The notes beneath the pieces were generated by a model. It saw only the letters and a program-made list of their open reading frames with translations. It had not been told where the DNA came from and did no database searches. This document shows, piece by piece, positions 1 to 6,899 of a stretch of DNA of 64,000 bases. Origin of the DNA: an uncultured Rhodospirillales bacterium (lineage in GTDB: Bacteria > Pseudomonadota > Alphaproteobacteria > Acetobacterales > Acetobacteraceae). Position 1 is the stretch's first letter; every line of letters begins with the position of its first letter. The DNA is taken from the NCBI GenBank assembly GCA_903928895.1, contig CAIYSR010000073.1, forward strand, positions 1-64,000, given 5' to 3'. The position numbers and the translations under genes were made by a program.

Positions 1-518
1 GGCTGGGGCAAGGCGGGGGCGGGATGAAGGGGATGCGGCGCAGCGCGGGGGCGGCGCGGATTTCGGTGTGATCGGACGGGGTGGCGCTTCCCTGTGGGGG
101 GGCGGATAGGTGTTGATGTTGTGCTGATCGTGCGGCCGGGGGAGGGGGCCGTGCTGGGCGACGAGGGCTGTGCGGTCGCGTGGGGCGACAAGCGCGGGGC
201 GCTTGCGCTGGGCGGGCCGAGAGGGTTCGTGCTGGACTCGTCGGGAGCGCTTGCGCTGGGCGACAAGCGCGCGGCGCTTGCGCTGGGTGGCGAACTGAAA
301 GGGCTCGCGGTGGGCGTTGCGCGTTCTGCGCTCGCTTCGGGTAATGTGCCGGCGCGCCAGAGGATCAGGAGCTGTTCGAGGCGGGCGAAGGCGAGGAGGA
401 TGTGGGTGTCGTCGGGGATGGCGGGCGCGGTGGGGCGGCGCGCGCGGGTCGCAATTCGGGTGAGGGCGGCCTTGAGGCCGGAGAGGAAGCGCCCGAGGCG
501 GGTGGTGCGGACCGTCAT
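1..518 (-). CDS. Hypothetical proline/serine-rich protein, 3' end outside window
   Basis: Reading the minus strand from an ATG at 518, the frame stays open to the window edge (about 172 codons seen). The first 70 residues look like a folded helical segment with a motif reading LLAFARLEQLLILWRAGTLP. The rest is low-complexity Pro/Ser/Ala/Arg with a repeated unit PPSASAxRLSPxA. I do not recognise a named family; a short leucine-rich segment followed by a basic proline tail fits small uncharacterised alphaproteobacterial proteins. No good ribosome-binding site precedes the ATG. The overlapping plus-strand frame at 94-528 is glycine/arginine-rich and looks like a shadow. Confidence 0.4.
   Translation of the reverse strand, partial: MTVRTTRLGRFLSGLKAALTRIATRARRPTAPAIPDDTHILLAFARLEQLLILWRAGTLPEASAERATPTASPFSSPPSASAARLSPSASAPDESSTNPLGPPSASAPRLSPHATAQPSSPSTAPSPGRTISTTSTPIRPPTGKRHPVRSHRNPRRPRAAPHPLHPAPALPQ
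199..287. repeat. Short direct repeats GCGCTTGCGCTGGG (3 copies)
   Basis: The 14-mer GCGCTTGCGCTGGG occurs at 199-212, 247-260 and 274-287. Two copies are flanked by GGCGACAAGCGC, so the unit GCGCTTG...CAAGCGC is itself an inverted repeat. On the minus strand the repeats encode the PPSASAxRLSPxA units of the hypothetical protein. Copy spacing is irregular (48 and 27 bases), which argues against a CRISPR array. Confidence 0.7.
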
Positions 519-590
519 GGGTAGTTAAAATAATTGACGTTTTGAGGCGCGTCAAGAGCGTCCTCGGGGCGTGGCGGTGCCGGGGCGGCG

Positions 591-1277
591 CTAGGCTGTG
601 GCTGCGGCCTGGACTTTCCGGCGAAGCCAGCCAAGACCCAGCAGCGCGGTGGCGAGCACGGCGAGCGAGGCCGGTTCGGGGGCCGCGGTGGTCGAGAGGG
701 TGGCGATCTGGGAGCCGGTCAAAGCGGTGTTGTAGACGGTGAAATTGGCGATACTGCCGACCCAGCGGAACCCGCCGGCGTCGCCGCCGATCGTCAGATT
801 GTTGGCGGGAGCATGGTAGGTGGCGCTGCCGACCAGGGCGCTGTCGTAATACAGCTTGGTGGTCGCGGTGCCGCCATCGACCACCACGGCGTAGCTGTGC
901 ATGGCGCCGTCGTTCATGTTGGTCGGCTGGACGCCGCTGAACGGGCTGCCGCAGGAGTCGTAGATGTTCCAGTAGAGGGTCGCGGCGCCGGTGCAGATGC
1001 CCTGGACCAGGAACAGGTTGGGGCCGGGGCTGCCGCCGCCGGTGTTGAACAGCATCCGCGTCAGGGATGGGGTGCCGGTCCAGCTGGCGGAGGCCTGCAT
1101 GACGTAGGTGGCGGTGGTGCCGGTGAGGCCATAGCCGCCGACGATGACATCGTTGCTGCCGGTGAAGACGAAGGTGCTCAGGTTCTGGTAGATGATGGCG
1201 GACTTGGCGGGCGCGGCGACTCCGCCCAGCAAGGTGCCGATGATCGCGCCAATGGCTGCCGGCCGGTCGATCTGCAT
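591..1277 (-). CDS. PEP-CTERM sorting-domain protein with LamG-like fold
   Basis: This 228-residue protein is probably exported and surface-anchored. An N-terminal hydrophobic segment (about residues 8-26) resembles a signal peptide. The middle (about 30-195) has the pattern of a concanavalin/LamG-like beta sandwich, ending in a GG-rich, VGSIANFTVYNTALTG stretch typical of that fold. The C-terminus has a PEP-CTERM signal: APEPASL, a hydrophobic helix, then a basic WLRRK cluster. In known systems this tail is cut by an exosortase and the protein goes to the envelope or exopolysaccharide matrix. No exosortase gene is in the window. The function of the mature protein is unknown. Confidence 0.82.
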   Translation of the reverse strand: MQIDRPAAIGAIIGTLLGGVAAPAKSAIIYQNLSTFVFTGSNDVIVGGYGLTGTTATYVMQASASWTGTPSLTRMLFNTGGGSPGPNLFLVQGICTGAATLYWNIYDSCGSPFSGVQPTNMNDGAMHSYAVVVDGGTATTKLYYDSALVGSATYHAPANNLTIGGDAGGFRWVGSIANFTVYNTALTGSQIATLSTTAAPEPASLAVLATALLGLGWLRRKVQAAATA

Positions 1278-1661
1278 GAGACAGGTCGCCTTTCCGCGGT
1301 TCAGAAATCGTCGCCACGGGGCGCACGGTATTGCGTTTTTGTGCTGGGTTCAATTCATTTTTGATGGATTTAGGCGGAAAGTCTCGTGATTTGAGACGCG
1401 TGGGGCTGGTGACTTGCTGGGCTCATGCCGGTGGGCGTGTCGTAGGCGGTGAAGCGCGTGGGCTCATGCTTCCCGGGGGTGGTCTGCCTCGTGGTGGGCG
1501 GGGTGGGGGCGGGTGGCTGCGTCGATTTTGTCGGTGTCGATGTCTATGTCGGCCTCGCGGACGGTGGGGGAGCGGCGATGGCGGGAGGGATGCCGGGGTA
1601 TCAAAATATGCCTCGCAACCGGGCTGGTCGATTGCCATATTGCCGGAGGAAGGGGACCAGC
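1278..1661. other. Divergent intergenic region without recognisable gene
   Basis: This 384-base gap separates the minus-strand PEP-CTERM gene from the plus-strand hicBA pair. The 1330-1380 part is relatively A/T-rich and could hold the PEP-CTERM promoter. The 1600-1640 part contains TATCAAAATATG and TTGCCATATTGCC, which could serve hicBA. Several open frames cross it, but they have no ribosome-binding site and shadow-like composition. Confidence 0.4.
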
Positions 1662-1865
1662 ATGTTCACGATCGAAGTTGAGCGCGAGGACGACGGGCGG
1701 TGGCTGGCCGAGATTGCAGCGTTGCCGGGGGCGTTGGCCTATGGAACGACGGAAGCCGAGGCGCGGGCCCGGGTGTCGGCGCTGGCTTGCCGGGTGATCG
1801 CCGACCGGATCGAGCATGGCGAGCCGATTCCGGATGAGGCGCGCGGGATGTTTGCACCGGCGTGA
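1662..1865 (+). CDS. hicB: HicB-type antitoxin
   Basis: This 67-residue protein matches the partial-RNase-H fold of HicB antitoxins: it opens MFTIEVEREDDGRWLAEI, continues with LPGALAYGTTEAEA and ends in a short acidic tail. HicB proteins bind and neutralise the HicA mRNA interferase and often repress their own operon. I chose the ATG at 1662 because GGAGGAAGGGG lies just upstream; a longer frame from 1449 has shadow composition. There is no obvious C-terminal DNA-binding domain, so this is the short HicB form. The stop overlaps the start of the toxin gene by four bases (GTGA). Confidence 0.82.
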   Translation: MFTIEVEREDDGRWLAEIAALPGALAYGTTEAEARARVSALACRVIADRIEHGEPIPDEARGMFAPA

Positions 1866-2074
1866 GTGCGTGGCCGGCGGCGCGTGCTGCGCGGGTGTTG
1901 CGGGCGCTGTTGCGGATTGGTTGGGCGGTGAAGCGGCAGGCGGGGTCGCATCGGGTGCTGTCGCGCGAGGGGTGGGCGGATTATGTGTTCGCTTTTCACG
2001 ATGGCGAGGAGATCGGGCCGCGGATGCTGGCGCGGATCGCGTGGCAGACGGGGCTGACGCCGGGGGATTTGTAG
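1862..2074 (+). CDS. hicA: HicA-type mRNA interferase toxin
   Basis: This 70-residue protein begins at GTG in a 4-base overlap with hicB. It carries the HicA signature GSHRVL (usually GSHxxF), whose histidine is the catalytic residue in this double-stranded-RNA-binding-like fold. The rest also fits HicA: an N-terminal helix RVLRALLRIGWAVKRQ and a C-terminal PRMLARIAWQTGLTPGDL helix. HicA cleaves mRNA and slows growth unless bound by HicB. The antitoxin-first order is less common than hicA-hicB but occurs in this subfamily. Confidence 0.82.
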   Translation: MSAWPAARAARVLRALLRIGWAVKRQAGSHRVLSREGWADYVFAFHDGEEIGPRMLARIAWQTGLTPGDL

Positions 2075-2224
2075 CGGTCGGAGGGCGCGTCGCTCACGCT
2101 GCGGTTGCGGGGGGCCCGGAAGGGGTTGGATTGGCGGCTTGGCGGGAGAGGGAGATTGGGGTCGCGGGGCGGGTGGTCATGGCGGGGGCGGCCTCGGGAC
2201 AGTTTCGAGGGCGAAAATTCAGCG

Positions 2225-2500
2225 CTAATTGGGGGCATCGTCGATGGCGGATGGCGCTGCGCTTATCCGCCCTACGGGGGGGGCGCCGGCTTGGGGGAGG
2301 TCGGCGGTGGCCGTGTTCCAATCCGGGGGGTAGAGGCCGGCAGTGATGGCGAGGGGGAAGGTCGAGTGGAGCCAGTCGGCCGGGGTGGTGACGTGGCCGC
2401 GTTTGCCCGAGTTGAAATGGATGTAGTCGAGGTGGGCGGCATAGTCGCGGTCGTCGCGGATGGTGTGTTCCCCGTAGCGGGGTTGCCAGATGGTGCCGGT
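2225..2500 (-). pseudogene. Remnant of REP-associated tyrosine transposase (RAYT), C-terminal part
   Basis: The minus strand reads GTIWQPRYGEHTIRDDRDY, AAHLDYIHFNSGKRG, then TPADWLHSTFPLAI and GLYPPDWN before a TAG at 2225-2227. This is the characteristic C-terminal half of IS200-like/RAYT transposases (WQxRYxEHxIRDxxD, YIHxNPVKHG, DWxxSSF). The N-terminal half with the HUH motif and catalytic tyrosine is absent. Just upstream, similar residues (KAFTKSLP) sit in another frame, so there is also a frameshift. The element is therefore dead. Confidence 0.8.
2247..2270. repeat. REP-like palindrome inside RAYT remnant
   Basis: GCGGAT at 2247-2252 and ATCCGC at 2265-2270 form 6-base arms around GGCGCTGCGCTT. 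This kind of short GC palindrome is what RAYT transposases mobilise. Here it lies in the 3' end of the transposase remnant, so it could be a genomic REP copy or simply part of the old coding sequence. Confidence 0.5.
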
Positions 2501-2530
2501 TGGGGAGGGATTTGGTGAAGGCTTTCTGTG

Positions 2531-2785
2531 CTACGAGGCGCGGGTGTCGCCCTTTTGGGGCGCTTCGCCGCCGTCGCGGTTGAGGATGGCGCGAAAGGCG
2601 GAGCGGTCGGCCCGGGCGCGGCGTTCCTCGAAGAAGGCTTCGGTGTGCATGGCGGCGAGTTTTTCGGCCGCGGCGATGACGAGGAACTGGTTCATGCTGG
2701 TGCCGTCGCGCGCGCTCAGTTGCTCCACGGCCGCCTTGAGGGAGTGCGGCAGGCGGAGCGGGAAGGTGGAGGTCCGGGTGGTCAT
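2531..2785 (-). CDS. Ribbon-helix-helix antitoxin (HicB/Arc-like)
   Basis: This 84-residue protein starts MTTRTSTFPLRLPHSLKAAV, a ribbon strand followed by a helix, then SARDGTSMNQFLVIAAAEKLAA. That is the layout of Arc/MetJ-type ribbon-helix-helix DNA-binding domains used as antitoxins. The C-terminal 35 residues are charged and probably wrap the toxin. It overlaps the upstream PIN gene by four bases (ATGA), so the two are translated together. The likely role is to neutralise the PIN ribonuclease and repress the operon. Confidence 0.75.
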   Translation of the reverse strand: MTTRTSTFPLRLPHSLKAAVEQLSARDGTSMNQFLVIAAAEKLAAMHTEAFFEERRARADRSAFRAILNRDGGEAPQKGDTRAS

Positions 2786-3219
2786 GGCGGGAGGCTCCTC
2801 AGGGCTTCGGATGGCAGCAGGACAGCGATGCCGAATTGGGCGGCGGCGGCGAAGTCGCGTCGGTTGAAGGTGACGATGATGTCGGCCTGGCCGTTGACCG
2901 CCGCCTCCAGCACCAGTTCGTCGCCGGGGTCACGCAGTTGCGGGCGCCAGCGAAAGCGGGATGCCACGGGGATCGCCATGGCGATGACCTGATCGACGAA
3001 GATCGTCATCTCCGGTTCGGTCAGACCGGCCGCCGACAGATGCCCGGGCCGGCCACAGACCGCCTCGTATTCCAGGGCGAGCGCGACGTTCAGAAGCAGA
3101 CACAGTGCACCGTCGTCGGCACGGCGCAGCAACTCGGCGGAGGCTCCGGTTGGGCTGCGCATCGCCGCGACGATGACGTCGGTGTCCAGCACCAATCGGA
3201 TGAGGGGAGAATATGACAT
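2782..3219 (-). CDS. PIN-domain ribonuclease toxin
   Basis: This is a PIN-domain protein of about 145 residues. It opens LIRLVLDTDVIVAAMRSPTGAS with the first acidic metal ligand, has a central conserved glutamate region (LALEYEAV), and ends DPGDELVLEAAVNGQADIIVTFNRRDF, carrying the distal acidic ligands. This fits the PIN_3-type family of toxin-antitoxin ribonucleases. The start is uncertain: ATG at 3219, or an in-frame GTG at 3234 adding MTSPA; I prefer the ATG because the family starts close to the first strand. The toxin precedes its antitoxin, the reverse of the usual order. Confidence 0.8.
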   Translation of the reverse strand: MSYSPLIRLVLDTDVIVAAMRSPTGASAELLRRADDGALCLLLNVALALEYEAVCGRPGHLSAAGLTEPEMTIFVDQVIAMAIPVASRFRWRPQLRDPGDELVLEAAVNGQADIIVTFNRRDFAAAAQFGIAVLLPSEALRSLPP

Positions 3220-3238
3220 CGCGGGCGATGTCACAAGA

Positions 3239-3281
3239 AGAAAAAGGAGGCCCGGGGCAGCGTCATCGTCGCCGCCCCGGG
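3239..3281 (-). terminator. Intrinsic terminator downstream of DUF35 gene
   Basis: On the minus strand CCCGGGGC (3281-3274) pairs with GCCCCGGG (3258-3251) around a 15-base loop, followed by CCTCCTTTTTC. This perfect 8-bp GC stem with a T-run sits 14 bases past the stop of the DUF35 gene and separates it from the PIN/antitoxin operon. Confidence 0.8.
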
Positions 3282-3294
3282 GTGCGTGTTCAGA

Positions 3295-3669
3295 TCAGGC
3301 GGCGGCGAAGGTGGGCACGGGGGTGCCGTCTTCGGTTACCGTCCATTGTAGTTTGACCGGAGCACCGCAGGCCAACTTGTCGGGGTCGCCGATTATGTTG
3401 GTCAGCATGGTCGGGCCTTCCTTCAGCGTCACGTAGGCGATGGTGTAGCCGGCGCGGCGCATCGGGCTGAAGCTGTAGATGATGCCGTCGCCGCTGGCTG
3501 CTTCCCATTCGGTGTCGCCGAAGCAGAAGGGGCAGAGGGCGCGGGGGTACCAGTGGGGTTTGCCGCAGTCCTTGCAGCGGCGGATCATGAACTTGCCTTC
3601 CTTCGCCGCGGCGTAGAAGGGCTCGCTCTCCGGGGATTGCACCGGGGAGGGGATGATACGGTCAGCCAT
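3295..3669 (-). CDS. DUF35 OB-fold / zinc-ribbon acyl-CoA-associated protein
   Basis: This 124-residue protein has a rubredoxin-like zinc ribbon with two CxxC pairs (CKDCGKPHWYPRALCPFC, about residues 36-53). An OB-fold follows (GIIYSFSPMRRAGYTIAYVTL to the end). DUF35 proteins are small partners of thiolases, often encoded beside them, and help bind acyl-CoA. Here the gene lies five bases downstream of a thiolase-like gene, so the two very probably form a complex. Substrates are unknown. The start ATG at 3669 is supported by the compact gap and family length. Confidence 0.88.
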   Translation of the reverse strand: MADRIIPSPVQSPESEPFYAAAKEGKFMIRRCKDCGKPHWYPRALCPFCFGDTEWEAASGDGIIYSFSPMRRAGYTIAYVTLKEGPTMLTNIIGDPDKLACGAPVKLQWTVTEDGTPVPTFAAA

Positions 3670-3674
3670 GGTGA

Positions 3675-4844
3675 TTACTCCCGCTCCATGATGAGGGTGG
3701 CCGAGCCGTGGCGGCTGCCGATCAGGCCGCCGGTGCCGTGGGCGAGGGCGAGGTCGCAGTTCGGGACCTGGACCTTGGGGTGGGCTTCGCCGCGGAGCTG
3801 GCGGACGGCCTCGATGACCTTGGTGATGCCGCCACGGTTGGCCGGGTGGTTGTTGCACAGGCCGCCGCCGTCGGTGTTGAAGGGCAGCTTGCCGACGCCG
3901 GAGATCAGGTTGCCGTCGGAGACGAAGGCGCCGCCGCGGCCGCGTTCGCAGAAGCCCATGTCCTCGATCTGCTGGAGGACCGTGATGGTGAAGCTGTCGT
4001 AGATCGAGGCGTATTTGATGTCGGCCGGGCGGACGCCGGCTTCGGCGAAGGCCATGGGGCCGGACCAGGCGCCGCCGGAGAAGCGCAGGTCGACTTCGCC
4101 GCCGAACTGGCCCTTGGGGGCTTCGCCGGCGCCCATCACCTTGACGAGGGGGCGCTTGAGGGAGCGCGCGATCTCGGGGCTGGTGACGATGAGCGCGCCG
4201 CCGCCGTCGGAGATGACGCAGCAGTCGAGCCGGTGGAGCGGGTCGGAGACCATGGGGGAGTTCACCACGTCCTCGACGGTCACCACGTTACGGAGCATGG
4301 CGTGCTCGTTGTACTGGGCGTGGTGCGAGGCGGCGACCTTGATCCAGGCGAGCTGTTCGCTGGTGGTGCCGTATTCGTACATGTGCCGCGCGGCGACCAT
4401 GGCGTAGACGTTGGCCGTCACCGGCGCGAAGTGGGTTTCCCACGGGCTGTCCGGGATGGCCGGGTTGCCGGGGCGGGCCGCGGTGCCGGTGGCCTGGCCC
4501 TCGGAGCGGGGACGGCCGGCGAGCGTGATCAGCACGACGTTGGCCTTGCCCATGGCGATGGCCTGGGCGGCGTGGGCGACGTGGGCGATGTAGGAGGAAC
4601 CCCCGACGTCGGTGCTGTCGAAGAAGCGCACCTTGAGGTTCATGTAGTCGAGCATGTTGATCGGGCCCATGCCCGGGGCGTCGCCGGCGCAGATGTAGCC
4701 GTCGATGTCGCTCTTTTTCAGGCCGGCATCGGCGAGCGCGCCCTTGGCGCATTCGGCGTGCAGCTGGGCGACGGACTTGTCCGGTGCCTTGCGAGTCGGG
4801 TGCTCGAATGCCCCGACGATATAAGCTCTGCCTTTGATACTCAT
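3675..4844 (-). CDS. Thiolase-like protein (SCP2-type acetyl-CoA acetyltransferase family)
   Basis: This 389-residue protein belongs to the nonspecific-lipid-transfer/SCP2-like thiolase group. Visible landmarks are the N-terminal YIVGAFEHPTRKAPDKS, VGGSSYIAHVAHAAQAI at the position of the nucleophile loop, CCVISDGGGALIVTS, CNNHPANRGGITKV and the C-terminal LAHGTGG. The usual nucleophilic cysteine at the DVGGSSY position is not present, so it may condense or cleave acyl-CoA differently from classical thiolases, or rely on the DUF35 partner. The start ATG at 4844 follows GGAAGGGGAAACG. It is the first gene of a two-gene operon with DUF35. Confidence 0.85.
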   Translation of the reverse strand: MSIKGRAYIVGAFEHPTRKAPDKSVAQLHAECAKGALADAGLKKSDIDGYICAGDAPGMGPINMLDYMNLKVRFFDSTDVGGSSYIAHVAHAAQAIAMGKANVVLITLAGRPRSEGQATGTAARPGNPAIPDSPWETHFAPVTANVYAMVAARHMYEYGTTSEQLAWIKVAASHHAQYNEHAMLRNVVTVEDVVNSPMVSDPLHRLDCCVISDGGGALIVTSPEIARSLKRPLVKVMGAGEAPKGQFGGEVDLRFSGGAWSGPMAFAEAGVRPADIKYASIYDSFTITVLQQIEDMGFCERGRGGAFVSDGNLISGVGKLPFNTDGGGLCNNHPANRGGITKVIEAVRQLRGEAHPKVQVPNCDLALAHGTGGLIGSRHGSATLIMERE

Positions 4845-4905
4845 CGTTTCCCCTTCCTTGCGGGTCCGTGGACCTCGGGTTCGATCTAAGCCTGTGCGCC
4901 GGGGC

Positions 4906-4940
4906 GTGTAAACGCCCTCGGCCTGCCGGGGTTTTTACAC
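4906..4940. promoter_or_regulatory. Inverted repeat in divergent promoter region
   Basis: GTGTAAA (4906-4912) and TTTACAC (4934-4940) form perfect 7-base arms 21 bases apart, with a further CCC/GGG match inside. The element lies in the 187-base gap between the divergently transcribed thiolase and polysaccharide deacetylase genes. It could be an operator for a dimeric repressor or a hairpin near a transcription start. Confidence 0.4.
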
Positions 4941-5031
4941 AGGCAGGGCATGGAAGCGGGCGCTTTGACAGCGAGCGCCGGGGTGACGATGCTGGGGGGA
5001 CCTTGTTCATCGACCCGCGCGGAGGCTTCGC

Positions 5032-5883
5032 ATGGCTGATCTGTTCGTCTGTCTGACCTTTGACCACGACAACACGTCGGGGTCGATTTCGCGCAACATG
5101 GTGACCCCGACGATGATCTCGCGCGGCGATTTCGGGATTCCGGCGGTGGCGCGGATTCTGCGGCTGCTCAACCAGGAGCGGATCGAGACGACCTGGTTCA
5201 TCCCTGGCCATACCATCGACAGCTACCCGTCCTGCGTGGCGGCGGTGCATGCGGCGGGGCATGAGATCGGCAATCACGGCTGGACGCATCGGGTGCCCTC
5301 GACGCTGGGAGCGGAGGGGGAGGAGCAGGAGCTGGTGCGCGGCAACGAGTCGATCATCCGGCTGACCGGGCGGGCGCCGCGCGGATATCGCTCGCCGGCC
5401 TGGGATTTGAGCCCGCACAGCATCGACCTGCTGCTCAAGCACGGGTTCGTCTACGACACCTCGATGATGGGGCACGATTATCTGCCGTATCAGGCGCGCA
5501 ACGGCGATGTGATCACGCTGCTGGAGCCGCTGAAGTTCGGCGCCGACACGGCGCTGGTGGAGATGCCGATCAGCTGGTCGCTCGATGATTTCCCGCATTT
5601 CGAGTATAGCCGTTCGGACGCCGGGATCCTGCCGGGGAACATGAACGCGCGCCTGGTGATCGAGAATTTCATCAATGAATTCCGGTACATGAAGAAGCAT
5701 TACGATTGGGGTGTGCTGACCTACACGTTCCATCCGCATGTGATCGGGCGGGGGCACCGGATGCTGATGCTGGAGCATATGATCGCCACGCTGCGGGCCG
5801 AGGGGGCGCGGTTCGTGACGATGGAGACGGCGGTGGACGAGTATCGCCGCAAGTTTCCGCATGGGCTGAGCCTGCGGCCTTGA
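5032..5883 (+). CDS. Polysaccharide deacetylase family protein (NodB-like)
   Basis: This 283-residue NodB-fold enzyme probably removes N-acetyl groups from a glycan or hydrolyses a related amide. The motif-1 aspartate pair is in LTFDHDN (about residues 9-15), and the motif-2 metal histidines are in GHEIGNHGWTH (about 80-90). RGYRSPAWDLS is motif 3, and TFHPHVIGR near the C-terminus supplies the catalytic histidine. There is no signal peptide, so it acts in the cytoplasm, like the PuuE/PgdA-type cyclic-imidate or peptidoglycan deacetylase-like group. The ATG at 5032 follows GGAGG. Its stop overlaps the next gene (TTGA). Confidence 0.85.
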   Translation: MADLFVCLTFDHDNTSGSISRNMVTPTMISRGDFGIPAVARILRLLNQERIETTWFIPGHTIDSYPSCVAAVHAAGHEIGNHGWTHRVPSTLGAEGEEQELVRGNESIIRLTGRAPRGYRSPAWDLSPHSIDLLLKHGFVYDTSMMGHDYLPYQARNGDVITLLEPLKFGADTALVEMPISWSLDDFPHFEYSRSDAGILPGNMNARLVIENFINEFRYMKKHYDWGVLTYTFHPHVIGRGHRMLMLEHMIATLRAEGARFVTMETAVDEYRRKFPHGLSLRP

Positions 5884-6899
5884 CGGTCGGGTTTTTCGCC
5901 GAATCGACGCCGGCGGTGACGCGGGACCCGGGCCCGCTGTGCACGGTGGCGATCGATGTCGAGGAGGATTTCGACTGGGACTACCCGATCGAGGGGACCA
6001 GCCATTCGACCCAGCACCTGCGCCATTTCGGCGTGTTGCAGTCGATCCTGTCGGCCTATGGCGCGGTGCCGACCTATCTGGTGACCTATCCGGTGCTGGA
6101 GGACGAGGCGGCGGTGCGGGCGCTGCGTTATCAGGCGGAGCGTGGCGCGTGCGCGCTCGGGATCCAGCTGCATCCTTGGGTGACACCGCCGTTCGACAAC
6201 GTGCGGGAGCATGAGGCGTCCTACTCAGGCAACCTCGACGAGGGGCTGGAGGAGCGCAAGCTGCTGGGGCTGCTGCGACGGTTCGAGGCCAGTTTCGGAT
6301 TCTCGCCCCAGGTCTATCGGGCCGGCCGCTACGGGCTGGGGCGGCATACCGGGATGATCCTCGAGGATAACGGGTTCCGAGTGGATACCTCGATCGCGCC
6401 GCGGACCGATTTTTCGATCGAGGGGGGGCCGGACTACAGCCGCGTGGATTGCCAACCGTTCTGGTTCGGGGTCTCGCGCCATCTGCTGGAGGTGCCGCTG
6501 TGCCGCAGCATCATCGGCTGGGGTGGGGAGCTGGCGCCGTTCCTGTACCGGGCGATGACCGGACCGAATCTGGCGCGTTCGCGCGCGGTGGGCATCTTGA
6601 CGCGCTCGCGCTGCGCCGAACGCGTCACGCTTTCGCCCGAGGGCAACGACACCGCGGCGATGCAACGGCTGGTGCGCAGTCTGGTCGCACGCGGCCAGGG
6701 CGTGCTGCCGGTGAGCTTTCACAGCTCCTCCATTCATCCCGGCCGCAACCCCTATGTGCGGACCATGGCCGATCTGCACCGCTTCTATGACCGGCTTTCG
6801 GCGCTGCTGAGCTTCATCGCCGATGACGTTCGGGCCGAGTTCGTGCGGCTTGACACCTTGCCCGAGCGCTATCTGCCGCCGACCGAGATCGCTGCATGA
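5880..6899 (+). CDS. Second polysaccharide deacetylase-like protein (WalW-type)
   Basis: This 339-residue protein has the signature VAIDVEEDFDW near residue 25, then ALGIQLHPWVTPP, YRAGRYGLG and SFHSSSIHPGRNPYV. These correspond to NodB motifs 1, 2, 3 and the C-terminal histidine motif. The family is often found in capsule/exopolysaccharide loci. I place the start at TTG 5880, which overlaps the upstream stop by four bases; no earlier ATG fits and the upstream frame is shadow. The usual H-x3-H motif is reduced to a single histidine (QLHPW), so activity may be altered. Confidence 0.8.
   Translation: MTVGFFAESTPAVTRDPGPLCTVAIDVEEDFDWDYPIEGTSHSTQHLRHFGVLQSILSAYGAVPTYLVTYPVLEDEAAVRALRYQAERGACALGIQLHPWVTPPFDNVREHEASYSGNLDEGLEERKLLGLLRRFEASFGFSPQVYRAGRYGLGRHTGMILEDNGFRVDTSIAPRTDFSIEGGPDYSRVDCQPFWFGVSRHLLEVPLCRSIIGWGGELAPFLYRAMTGPNLARSRAVGILTRSRCAERVTLSPEGNDTAAMQRLVRSLVARGQGVLPVSFHSSSIHPGRNPYVRTMADLHRFYDRLSALLSFIADDVRAEFVRLDTLPERYLPPTEIAA

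Noticed and set aside
199-287. CRISPR-like repeat array
   Set aside because: Repeats are only 14 bases, spacing differs (48 and 27 bases), and they lie in a coding frame for a proline-rich protein.
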